Source: Clostridia bacterium (GTDB lineage Bacteria; Bacillota_A; Clostridia; Christensenellales; Aristaeellaceae). Taken from it: a DNA stretch of 11,892 nt. Shown in pieces: positions 5,728 through 11,892 of the stretch. Under the pieces are notes generated by a model. That model ran no database searches, was not told the origin of the DNA, and was given only the letters and a program-made list of their open reading frames with translations. The position numbers and the translations under genes are program-made. The stretch covers positions 1 through 11,892 of the forward strand of contig JAFQOY010000047.1 in assembly GCA_017412025.1 (NCBI GenBank), written 5' to 3'. Position 1 is the stretch's first letter, and the number at the start of each line of letters is the position of its first letter.

Positions 5728-7169
5728 TGGCTGAAAAGATGCTGACGAGGCTGAATGCGCTTGACGAGCGTCTGGGCCGATATAGCCTGCCGCTGGGGGC
5801 GCTGCTTGCGCTGCTTTTAAGCGGCGCGCTGGCGGTGTATAACGTTTCCTCCGGCCCGCTGCACAACCTCAACGACATCGGCACATGGAGCAGCCGCGCG
5901 CTGTTTATCGCAATGACGGCCTGCGTCCATGCCGCCGTGCTGCTGCTTTGCGCATGGCTGTACAGAGGGCGTTTTTCCCGGCTTGCGCTGCGGCAGATGA
6001 TCCTCACCGCAGGCATGTACATCATGCTCATCGCCATCAACCAGAAGACGTATGCATATGTAAAAGGCATACAGCCGCTGGTGCGCGCGATGGATACGCA
6101 GGGGCTTGCGGCGATGGCGGGTTATGAAACCAATCTTTCCGCGCCTGCGATGACGCTTTTGTATCTCGTCACGCGCGGCCCGGTATACGATATGTATCTG
6201 GTGAAGCTGCTGTGCATCGGCTGCGTGCTGGCGCTTTCTGTGCTCGCCGCGTGGGCGGCGGACCGCGCCGGGTTCGGCCTGCGCACGGAGGCGCTGATGA
6301 CGCTGTGCGCCATCCTGCCGCAGGCGTTTATGAACGCGGCCTGCAGCGCGCAGATGGAAACGGCGGGCGTATGCCTGCTGGGCATTTCTCTGGCGCTCAT
6401 GTATGCCGCAAGGCCCAGGCCGATGGCCGCCCTGCTCTGCTATGGCGCGGCGTGCGCGCTCTGCGGCGCGTGCCTGTATGCGCTGCCGGTTTATGGGGTC
6501 TGTCTGTGCAGCAGAAAAGTGAAGGGAAAGCACTTTGGCGCCGCAGCGCTGGTGCTGCTTACGCTCTGCCTGCCCGCTGTGTTTGCCGGCGTGCCGGCGG
6601 GGGAGGCGCTTTCAAGCCTGCTGCGCGCCAATCTGGGCACGCCTGCATATGCGTCCGGCGCGCCGAATGTGATGAGCTTCATCGCGCGCCCCGTGATGGA
6701 GCAGACGCCGGAGTATGCGTCCATGCTGCGCCATCTGCCGGAGCTTGACGCGCTGGCGAACGCCCAGCAGGACTACACGCCGGATCACTATGTGTGGATC
6801 GCGCGCGGCTTTACGCTTGCTGCGCTGGCGATGTACATGGGCGTGACGGCGCTGCTGCTGAAAAAAAGGGATGGGGATACCCTGCGCAGCGCGATGGCGC
6901 TTGCGCTCGCCGGCCTGCTGGCATGCCCGGGCGTTTCAAGCGGCGCGTGGCTGGCGCTGGATCTGATGTGCCTGTGGGCGATTGTCTCGCGCAGGGATCT
7001 GCGGCTACCAGCCTGCATGGCGCTCTTTGCCACAGCGGGCGCGTCGTGCTATCCGATGACGGAGGAGACGATGCTGCCGATGGCTGCGGCGGCGGGGCTT
7101 TGTCTGCTGGCGCTGTGCTGTCTGCTGGGTGTGTTTGATGTGCACGGAGAGGAGGACGCGCAGGGATGA
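5727..7169 (+). CDS. GT-C-like polytopic membrane protein, probable diverged paralogue of its neighbour
   Basis: Predicted 480 residues with about ten membrane segments. By eye it aligns with the gene before it: MYLVK (156-160) with LYMIK, AQMETAG (208-214) with GQCDSVY, GAPN (311-314) with GAPN, and a C-terminal stretch ending ATAGASCYP (435-443) with VVGASFFSYLP. The residues thought to matter in GT-C enzymes are changed: D87/D92 become A103/T108, D193 becomes E211, and PKMHERY becomes PGVSSGA (401-407). It may therefore be an inactive partner subunit, or an enzyme with a different site. It has 21 cysteines, six of them within 238-261. ATG 5727 is preferred, with AGGGAGGCG 9 bases upstream; GTG 5721 is too close to that site. 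Start overlaps the previous stop (TGATG) and the end overlaps the next start (ATGA), so the two membrane proteins are probably made together. Function is unproven. Confidence 0.7.
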   Translation: MAEKMLTRLNALDERLGRYSLPLGALLALLLSGALAVYNVSSGPLHNLNDIGTWSSRALFIAMTACVHAAVLLLCAWLYRGRFSRLALRQMILTAGMYIMLIAINQKTYAYVKGIQPLVRAMDTQGLAAMAGYETNLSAPAMTLLYLVTRGPVYDMYLVKLLCIGCVLALSVLAAWAADRAGFGLRTEALMTLCAILPQAFMNAACSAQMETAGVCLLGISLALMYAARPRPMAALLCYGAACALCGACLYALPVYGVCLCSRKVKGKHFGAAALVLLTLCLPAVFAGVPAGEALSSLLRANLGTPAYASGAPNVMSFIARPVMEQTPEYASMLRHLPELDALANAQQDYTPDHYVWIARGFTLAALAMYMGVTALLLKKRDGDTLRSAMALALAGLLACPGVSSGAWLALDLMCLWAIVSRRDLRLPACMALFATAGASCYPMTEETMLPMAAAAGLCLLALCCLLGVFDVHGEEDAQG

Positions 7170-7585
7170 ACGAGGCGAAAAAGGCGCGCCTGAGGGTCGT
7201 GTCGCTGATGCGCGATCCGTACGGCGATAAAAACGAGATTAAAAATGCGCACGTCGGCACATGCCTTGACGACGGAGAAGAAGTGACGCTTGAATACGAC
7301 GACGTGCAGGATGGCGAACGTGCGCATATCACGCTGCGCGCCGCGCAGGGGCGCGCGGAGATGGTGCGCAAGGGCATGACCAGCGCAAGGCTCGTCTTTC
7401 TGCCGGGGCAGCGCACGAGCAGCGCCTATGTGACGATGTACGGCGAGATCCCGGTGATGGTGGAGACTCGTCAGGTCATCGTCGCCAGAGCGCAGAACGG
7501 GGGCGACCTCCTGCTCAACTATGACGTATATGTTGGCGGAGAGATGACGGCGAGAACGGAGCTGCGCGTGACATGGCGGATCTGA
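7166..7585 (+). CDS. DUF1934 domain protein (YwiB-like beta-barrel)
   Basis: Predicted 139 residues, the full length of the DUF1934 family, which is found in Bacillota and has a calycin-like beta-barrel fold; its biochemical role is not established. The expected pattern of short beta strands is present: VTLEYDDV (40-47), AEMVRKGMTSARLVFLPG (64-81) with the family's R-x-G followed by a strand, SAYVTMYGEIPVMVETR (86-102) with the usual Y..YG..P, and LLLNYDVYVGG (115-125). It has no signal peptide or membrane segment and is probably cytoplasmic. The ATG overlaps the preceding stop (ATGA), with AGAGGAGGA 9 bases upstream, and its end overlaps the next gene by 13 bases. In many Bacillota this gene neighbours argS; here it does not. 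Confidence 0.78.
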   Translation: MNEAKKARLRVVSLMRDPYGDKNEIKNAHVGTCLDDGEEVTLEYDDVQDGERAHITLRAAQGRAEMVRKGMTSARLVFLPGQRTSSAYVTMYGEIPVMVETRQVIVARAQNGGDLLLNYDVYVGGEMTARTELRVTWRI

Positions 7586-8097
7586 CGGCTCATGCGCTGC
7601 GCGATGCGGCGCGGGACGCGATGACCAGCAGCGGCGCGCGCGGGTTTATGCGCTTTGCAAAGCAGGGAAATGCGCTGCTGGCGACGGACGCCATCCGGCG
7701 CGCGCCGGACGGCGGCAGGGCGCTTGAGCAGGCGCTTTCGGCGCAGGGCTTTGTCTGCTCGCAGAGCAGGGGGCTGCTGCATATCGCGCCCGGGGATGAA
7801 TGCGTCCGCGCGCTTGTCCGGCATATTCCCCCGCTGCAGATATGCTGGGAGAATAAGCTGCATCCGGCGCAGGCGCTGGCGGCGCGCTGGGCGGCGCAGC
7901 CGCCCATGCCGTTTACGGAGGCCGGGCGGCAGCTTGTAATGGATACGCTTCGGCTGACGGGTTTGCCGGGCTGCAATGTGATGGAGGAACTGGGCGCGCT
8001 GCGCGCGCAGGCGGCTGTGATGCTGCGCACGGGCGACCGCAGCGGCATGTATGAGGCAGGGAGAGTCCTGTCTGAGTGGTGCCTGAGGGAGGAATGA
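7573..8097 (+). CDS. Unrecognised small protein
   Basis: Predicted 174 residues, which I do not recognise. It is rich in Ala, Arg and Leu, lacks membrane segments and a signal peptide, and looks like a soluble mainly helical protein. An N-terminal part (ALRDAARDAMTSSGARGFMRF, 8-28) is followed by a region with a predicted strand, GFVCSQSRGLLHIAP (58-72). A separate C-terminal helical part (116-174) ends in SEWCLREE. The reading frame is supported by its fit in the operon: it overlaps the DUF1934 gene by 13 bases, starts at ATG 7573 with a GGAG about 11 bases upstream, and ends 2 bases before the next start. Codon use looks like that of its neighbours. The tight coupling to the DUF1934 gene suggests they may be expressed in fixed ratio, but no function can be given. 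Confidence 0.7.
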   Translation: MADLTAHALRDAARDAMTSSGARGFMRFAKQGNALLATDAIRRAPDGGRALEQALSAQGFVCSQSRGLLHIAPGDECVRALVRHIPPLQICWENKLHPAQALAARWAAQPPMPFTEAGRQLVMDTLRLTGLPGCNVMEELGALRAQAAVMLRTGDRSGMYEAGRVLSEWCLREE

Positions 8098-8099
8098 AC

Positions 8100-8747
8100 A
8101 TGAAGCTTGAATGGATCGGACACGCATGCTTTCGCATGACGGCACAGGACGGTACGACGGTGATTACAGACCCGTATGACAGGAGCGTGGGCATCGACAT
8201 GATTCCGCTGAAAGCGGATCTGATCACGATGAGCCACGAGCACCATGACCACAACGAAACGTGCATGATCGAAGGAGATCCCGTGATCGTGCACGGGCCG
8301 GAGCTGGCCTGTGTGGGCAGCGTGACGGCGCGGGCGGTGGATTCGTACCACGACGACGCGCAGGGCGCAAAGCGCGGCAGGAATTTCATCCGCATCTTTG
8401 AGATCGACGGTCTGAAGGTCGTGCACATGGGTGATCAGGGCTGCATGCCTGATGAAGACGCGCTGGAGGCAATCGACAGCGCGGACGTCATGCTGATTCC
8501 CGTCGGCGGCACATACACCGTGGATGCGGAGGAAGCGAAGGCGATCGTTGAGGCGGCGAGACCGAAGTGCGTCGTGCCGATGCATGTGAAGACCAAGCGC
8601 TGCCCGTATCCGATTGCGCCGGTCACGGAGTTCCTTCGCGTGATGGGCGCAGAGGATGCGTCTGCGTATGACGTGATCGAGCTTGCCGAAGGGCATGTGC
8701 CCGGCGGCGTGCTGCTGATGCAGCCGAAGGCGGATGCGCTGTGCTGA
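8100..8747 (+). CDS. Metallo-beta-lactamase-fold metal-dependent hydrolase (COG2220-like)
   Basis: Predicted 215 residues, cytoplasmic. The family (UlaG/UPF0173-like) binds one or two metal ions and hydrolyses diverse phosphate or lactone substrates. Motifs: WIGHACF (5-11) at the N-terminus, D24 in ITDPY, the metal site SHEHHDHN (45-52) fitting HxHxDH, HMGDQG (109-114), PVGGTYTVD (134-142) and PMHVKTK (160-166). These cover the expected metal ligands in order, so the enzyme is probably active, though the substrate is not known. ATG 8100 is chosen because AGGGAGGA lies 6 bases before it; an ATG at 8094 overlapping the previous stop is too near that site. Its end overlaps the GTG start of the next gene by 7 bases. 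Confidence 0.85.
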   Translation: MKLEWIGHACFRMTAQDGTTVITDPYDRSVGIDMIPLKADLITMSHEHHDHNETCMIEGDPVIVHGPELACVGSVTARAVDSYHDDAQGAKRGRNFIRIFEIDGLKVVHMGDQGCMPDEDALEAIDSADVMLIPVGGTYTVDAEEAKAIVEAARPKCVVPMHVKTKRCPYPIAPVTEFLRVMGAEDASAYDVIELAEGHVPGGVLLMQPKADALC

Positions 8748-9940
8748 CGCTGACCGGTGCGCAGGCGCGGCGCTTTATGCTGCTGCACCACGGGCTGCTG
8801 GGTGAATACCGTTTCATTGGCAAAGAGGGTGCGCTCGATTTTGTGCGGCAAGCCGGGTGTATTCAGTTTGATCCGGTGGATGCATGCGGAAAGAATGCGG
8901 AACTGACGCTGTTTTCCCGTGTGAAGGGCGCATCCAGAGAAATGCTGGCGGAAATGCTCTATCGCGACAGGTCGCTTGTCGATTATCCGGATAAGATGCT
9001 TTCGATTTTTGCGGTGGAGGATTGGCCGTATTTTGCGCGGCTTCGTGAGGCAGCCCGTGCATGCGGCAGGCAGTTTGAGGGGCTTTCGCAGCTGGAAGAG
9101 CTGGCGCGGGAGCATATCCGGCTGCATGGGCCGACGGATTCGGACAGTCTGCCTGTTCAGGGAGAGATTGAGTGGCATTCGGCAATCCACTGGAGCGGCA
9201 GCTGGCATGGAAAGAGCAATGCAGCGCGTTCGGTGCTTGAACAGCTGTATTCGTCGGGAGAGCTGGTTATCCATCACAAGAAGGGAACGCGGAAGTCCTA
9301 TGATCTGGCGCAGCGCCATATTCCGGCGGAAATTCTGCATGCAGAGGATCCGGCTTCAGACGAGATGGAACACATTGCGTGGAAGGTTCTCAGGCGCATA
9401 GGCGCGGTCGGCCTGCTTTGGAACAGACCGTCGGACGCGTGGCTTGGAATCTGGAACTTTGATGCGAAGGCGAGGAATGCTGCGTTTGATGTGCTGGCGG
9501 CCCGCGGGGAGATCTTTCCCGTTCAGGTGGAAGGCGTAAAGGGCGTGCTTTACTGCAGGGAGCGGGACCGGGAAACGCTGAACCGGGCGATGAGCGGCGA
9601 GGCGCTGAAGGCCCGCTGTGAAGCGATTGCGCCGCTTGATCCGATGATGTGGGACAGAAAGCTGATCAACGTTCTGTTCGGATTTTCCTATTCATGGGAA
9701 ATATACACGCCTGCTCCGAAGCGGAAATACGGGTATTATGTGCTTCCGCTTCTGTACGGAGAGCGCTTTGCGGGGCGCGTGGAAGCGGTTCGGGATGAAA
9801 AGGCGCAGATGCTTCGCATAAAGCATATCTGGTATGAGCCGGGCGTCAGGCGGACGAAAAAGCTGGATGCAGCTGTCAGGGGAACGCTGCGCAGGCTGGC
9901 GCGGTTTAATGGCTGCAAAGAAGCGGTATATGAGCAATAA
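8741..9940 (+). CDS. YcaQ/AlkZ-like DNA glycosylase (winged-helix HTH_42 family)
   Basis: Predicted 399 residues, near the usual 400 of the family. YcaQ and AlkZ remove alkylated bases and unhook interstrand crosslinks. The catalytic motif of the YcaQ branch, Gln-x-Asp, is seen as CIQFDPV (40-46; Q42, D44). Further signatures are LVDYPDKM near residue 85, RSVLEQLYSSGELV as a winged-helix segment, RCEAIAPLDPMMWDR before LFGFSYSWEIYTP, KRKYGYYVLPLLYGERFAGR, and the closing EPGVRRT. The GTG at 8741 overlaps the preceding stop by 7 bases with a weak GAAGG 10 bases upstream; the next in-frame ATG, at 8777, would cut into the first helix. It is the last gene of the run and ends at a hairpin terminator. 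The LVDYPDKM segment lacks the W..H of E. coli YcaQ, so substrate range may differ. Confidence 0.82.
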   Translation: MLTLTGAQARRFMLLHHGLLGEYRFIGKEGALDFVRQAGCIQFDPVDACGKNAELTLFSRVKGASREMLAEMLYRDRSLVDYPDKMLSIFAVEDWPYFARLREAARACGRQFEGLSQLEELAREHIRLHGPTDSDSLPVQGEIEWHSAIHWSGSWHGKSNAARSVLEQLYSSGELVIHHKKGTRKSYDLAQRHIPAEILHAEDPASDEMEHIAWKVLRRIGAVGLLWNRPSDAWLGIWNFDAKARNAAFDVLAARGEIFPVQVEGVKGVLYCRERDRETLNRAMSGEALKARCEAIAPLDPMMWDRKLINVLFGFSYSWEIYTPAPKRKYGYYVLPLLYGERFAGRVEAVRDEKAQMLRIKHIWYEPGVRRTKKLDAAVRGTLRRLARFNGCKEAVYEQ

Positions 9941-9942
9941 GC

Positions 9943-9976
9943 AAAGAGACCGGATGATATGTCCGATCTCTTTTTT
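9943..9976 (+). terminator. Terminator after the YcaQ-like gene
   Basis: AAAGAGACCGGA (9943-9954) pairs with TCCGATCTCTTT (9962-9973) over 12 positions with one mismatch and a 7-base loop, followed by a T-run to 9976. It begins 2 bases after the stop codon. It lies 15 bases from the end of the convergent nucleotidase gene, whose transcript would see only a short T-tract, so it may serve both directions weakly. Confidence 0.85.
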
Positions 9977-9990
9977 GATGCAGATGTGTT

Positions 9991-11547
9991 TTACGCAATC
10001 ACCGTACAGTACCTGTGCGTATCCACGCGGATATCGGGATGGCTGACGATGTAATCGATCATCGCGTCGGCAACGTCGGTCTGCACGTCGGCGAGCACCT
10101 TCTGCCCGACGAGGAAATCGTAGTCGCCTGCTCCGCTTGAGCGGTAGCTGTTGATGCACACGCTGACGGTTTCATCCTCCGTCATCTCGCGTCCGCCGAT
10201 GCGGATGCTGGCAATGCGGCTGCCGAGCGGCTTTGTCGTGTCGATGGTGTAATCGACGCCGGAGAAGTAGTCGTAATTGTAGTGCTGAACCTTGGGACGC
10301 AGGAACGAATCGGCGATGACCAGATTTCCCTGTTCGTCGCGGTCAAAGTACTCGGCGGAGCGCTCCATGTACTGCCTGAGCTGCACGCGGTTCATCTCCA
10401 GCACGACGAGCGTGTTGGTGTAGATATAGGTGGATACGACGTCGCGGATGGTGACGGTCTGGGGAAGCCCGGCGAATTCATTGGGCAGGGCGCAGGCGGA
10501 GATCTGCGCGCCGGAGGCGGCAAGCTGCACGGTGTTGATGAAGTTGGCCAGCGGACTGCCGTGCACGGCGCTGTGCAGGTGATCCTCGGGGTCAAGCGCG
10601 ATGTCGAGTTTCCCGGCGGGGGTGTCGAGCCACTGCTGTACGCGCGCCTGAAGCGGCGCGAGCAGCGCGGCGGCCTGCTCAAGCGGCTCGCCGCAGGCGG
10701 GAAGGATTTCGCTTGTGATCGCCTTGCTTCCGTCCTCGCGCACGGTGACGCTTACGGCGCAGGCGTGCGGCGCGCGGTAGGCTGGCTGGACGAGATAGCT
10801 GTTTTTGTATGCTCTGCCGCTGAGGGGAATGTGCTGGTGACCGGTGAGCACGAGGTCAAAGTCGAGCTCCTCGCAGATGCGGCAGGCTTCGTTTTCCGTG
10901 CTCTGCGTCAGGCGCTTTCCGGTGTCCAGGTCGCATTCAAATCCGCCGTGATAAACGAGCACGGTGACGTCGCACTGTGGACGGATTTCATCGAGAATCC
11001 GCTTCAGGACGGGAACCGGCTCCTCGATGACGAGCTTTTTGACCGTCTCGGGGTTTTCCCAGACGCGGACGTGGTGCGTGCACGCGCCCACCAGGCCGAC
11101 GCGCAGCCCGTTTTCAAGCGCATGGACGGCATACGGCGCAATGGGCAGGCGGCCTTCCCTGTCGCGGATGTTGCAGCACAGGCAGAGCGCGTCAAGATTG
11201 GTGAGATAGTCGTAAAGCGCGTCAACGCCGTTGTTGAAGTCGTGGTTGCCCAGCGTCACAAAGTGATAACCGGCCAGATTCATCATGGCGGCAAAGGGGT
11301 TTGCGCCATACGCGCTGTCTGTCAGGCATGCGCTCTGCTCCTGCGCGTTCAGGCGGTAATACAGGTTGGTCATCGGCGAGCCCTGCAGCGTGTCGCCGCC
11401 GTCGATGATCAGCGTATTGCCGTCGTGAGGAAAGGCGGAGGCCAGCTTCATCAGGCCCATGTCGCGCACCTGCATGTCCGCATAGGTGGTGGGGTAGAGA
11501 TAGCCGTGCGTATCGGAGGTGAAGCGGATATCAAGCGTTCGGTTCAT
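9991..11547 (-). CDS. 5'-nucleotidase / 2',3'-cyclic phosphodiesterase family metallophosphatase, cytoplasmic form
   Basis: Predicted 518 residues with the two-domain layout of the UshA/CpdB/YfkN family. Metallophos domain: SDTHG (11-15), GGDTLQGSP (50-58), LGNHDF (99-104), VYHGG (198-202) and GHQHIP (236-241), giving the expected metal-binding Asp, Asn and His residues. The 5'-nucleotidase C-terminal domain (about 310-500) holds YNYDYFSGVDYTID (423-436) and GAGDYDF (473-479), typical of the substrate-binding half. The GDTLQGSP form is closest to CpdB-like enzymes. Unlike most relatives it has no signal peptide: the chain starts MNRTLDIRFTSD, already in the first strand. It should therefore act in the cytoplasm. 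ATG 11547 follows AGGGTG at 8 bases; a TTG at 11550 is an alternative. It lies downstream of phnE, separated by a hairpin. Exact substrate is not known. Confidence 0.85.
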   Translation of the reverse strand: MNRTLDIRFTSDTHGYLYPTTYADMQVRDMGLMKLASAFPHDGNTLIIDGGDTLQGSPMTNLYYRLNAQEQSACLTDSAYGANPFAAMMNLAGYHFVTLGNHDFNNGVDALYDYLTNLDALCLCCNIRDREGRLPIAPYAVHALENGLRVGLVGACTHHVRVWENPETVKKLVIEEPVPVLKRILDEIRPQCDVTVLVYHGGFECDLDTGKRLTQSTENEACRICEELDFDLVLTGHQHIPLSGRAYKNSYLVQPAYRAPHACAVSVTVREDGSKAITSEILPACGEPLEQAAALLAPLQARVQQWLDTPAGKLDIALDPEDHLHSAVHGSPLANFINTVQLAASGAQISACALPNEFAGLPQTVTIRDVVSTYIYTNTLVVLEMNRVQLRQYMERSAEYFDRDEQGNLVIADSFLRPKVQHYNYDYFSGVDYTIDTTKPLGSRIASIRIGGREMTEDETVSVCINSYRSSGAGDYDFLVGQKVLADVQTDVADAMIDYIVSHPDIRVDTHRYCTVIA

Positions 11548-11570
11548 CAATCAATCACCCTGAATTCAGA

Positions 11571-11616
11571 ATAAAAGCCCCATTCGGCCTCCGCCCGCGG
11601 GCGGAGGCGATGGGGC
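11571..11616 (-). terminator. Hairpin with T-tract between phnE and the nucleotidase gene
   Basis: On the minus strand GCCCCAT (11616-11610) pairs with ATGGGGC (11583-11577), and inside it a 10-bp arm GCCTCCGCCC/GGGCGGAGGC (11608-11599 with 11596-11587), followed by TTTTAT. It starts 9 bases after the phnE stop and ends about 25 bases before the nucleotidase ATG. The stem is very strong but the T-tract is short, so partial read-through is likely. Confidence 0.8.
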
Positions 11617-11624
11617 GGTGCGCC

Positions 11625-11892
11625 TTATTGACCGCGCGTCAGTTTGGCGCGGATCTTCGTGGAGAGGAACTCGATGATCAGCATCAGCACGACCATGCCG
11701 CACAGATAGGCGCCGACCATGCTCCAGCGGCTGGAATTGATGCACTGCACCAGCGCCGCGCCGATGCCGCCCGCGCCGACGATGCCCAGCGTGGTGGCGT
11801 CCTTGACGTTGATGTCAAAGCGGTAGATGACGGTGGAGATGAAGTTCGGGATGATCTGCGGCAGGATACCGCAGCGGATTTTCTGGAAGGCG
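11625..11892 (-). CDS. phnE: Phosphonate-type ABC transporter permease PhnE, C-terminal part
   Basis: The last 89 codons or so of a minus-strand gene that continues beyond the window; I translated it by hand. The peptide contains GILPQIIPNF, the end of the ABC-permease EAA loop, then VIYRFDINVKDATTLG and VGAGGIGAAL, both characteristic of PhnE. A final membrane helix (LCGMVVLMLIIEFL) and a short basic tail (STKIRAKLTRGQ) follow. PhnE is the membrane channel of PhnCDE importers, which take up phosphonates, and in some organisms phosphate esters or phosphite. The partner genes phnC and phnD are expected upstream, outside the window. The stop TAA (11627-11625) is followed by a hairpin and then the nucleotidase gene on the same strand. 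Confidence 0.85.
   Translation of the reverse strand, partial: AFQKIRCGILPQIIPNFISTVIYRFDINVKDATTLGIVGAGGIGAALVQCINSSRWSMVGAYLCGMVVLMLIIEFLSTKIRAKLTRGQ

Noticed and set aside
4312..9940. The six-gene run as a defence or toxin-antitoxin island.
   Set aside because: I found no nuclease, toxin, reverse transcriptase or NTPase signatures; base composition looks uniform with the surroundings and there are no mobile-element borders.
10282..11574. A 430-codon plus-strand open frame opposite the nucleotidase gene.
   Set aside because: It has no recognisable motifs, and the minus strand has all expected metallophosphatase motifs in order.

Overview
The window is GC-rich and densely packed with protein genes. 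It suggests a Gram-positive bacterium of the Bacillota, most likely a high-GC clostridial lineage. The evidence is a LytR-CpsA-Psr (LCP) protein, a CapA-type protein, an ECF transporter S component, a DUF1934 (YwiB-like) protein, strong AGGAGG-type ribosome binding sites and TATAAT promoters. I cannot name a genus from sequence alone. I saw no rRNA or tRNA gene, CRISPR array, insertion sequence or phage gene. No gene-free stretch exceeds about 205 bases.

Layout. (1) Positions 1-1602, plus strand: the end of an LCP glycopolymer ligase and a secreted CapA-fold protein, closed by a hairpin terminator at 1615-1636. (2) Positions 1656-3537, plus strand: a DHH/DHHA2 phosphoesterase resembling family II pyrophosphatases, overlapped by 38 bases by an Rsm22-type methyltransferase. 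(3) Positions 3544-4107, minus strand: an ECF transporter S component, convergent with rsm22 with only 6 bases between the stops. (4) Positions 4108-4311: a divergent control region with two extended -10 promoters and an inverted repeat spanning the -35 of the ECF promoter. (5) Positions 4312-9940, plus strand: a tightly coupled six-gene run of GT-C glycosyltransferase, second GT-C-like membrane protein, DUF1934 protein, unrecognised protein, metallo-beta-lactamase-fold hydrolase and YcaQ-like DNA glycosylase, ending at a hairpin at 9943-9976. (6) Positions 9991-11892, minus strand: a 5'-nucleotidase-family metallophosphatase without a signal peptide, preceded by a hairpin and the 3' end of phnE (phosphonate-type ABC permease).

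How the genes may work together. The LCP/CapA pair and the two GT-C proteins point to cell-envelope polymer synthesis. PhnE and the cytoplasmic nucleotidase suggest import of an organophosphorus compound followed by internal release of phosphate. The six-gene run mixes envelope, unknown and DNA-repair functions, so co-transcription there need not mean one pathway.

The observations most worth a second look are: (a) the second GT-C protein aligns by eye with its neighbour but has lost the acidic and MHER-type residues, so it may be a non-catalytic partner; (b) the rsm22 and ECF transcription units appear to overlap, with the ECF terminator inside the rsm22 coding region; (c) two hairpins with T-tracts lie immediately before the ribosome binding site of the next same-strand gene. 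I did not find a clearly new multi-gene defence or mobile system.
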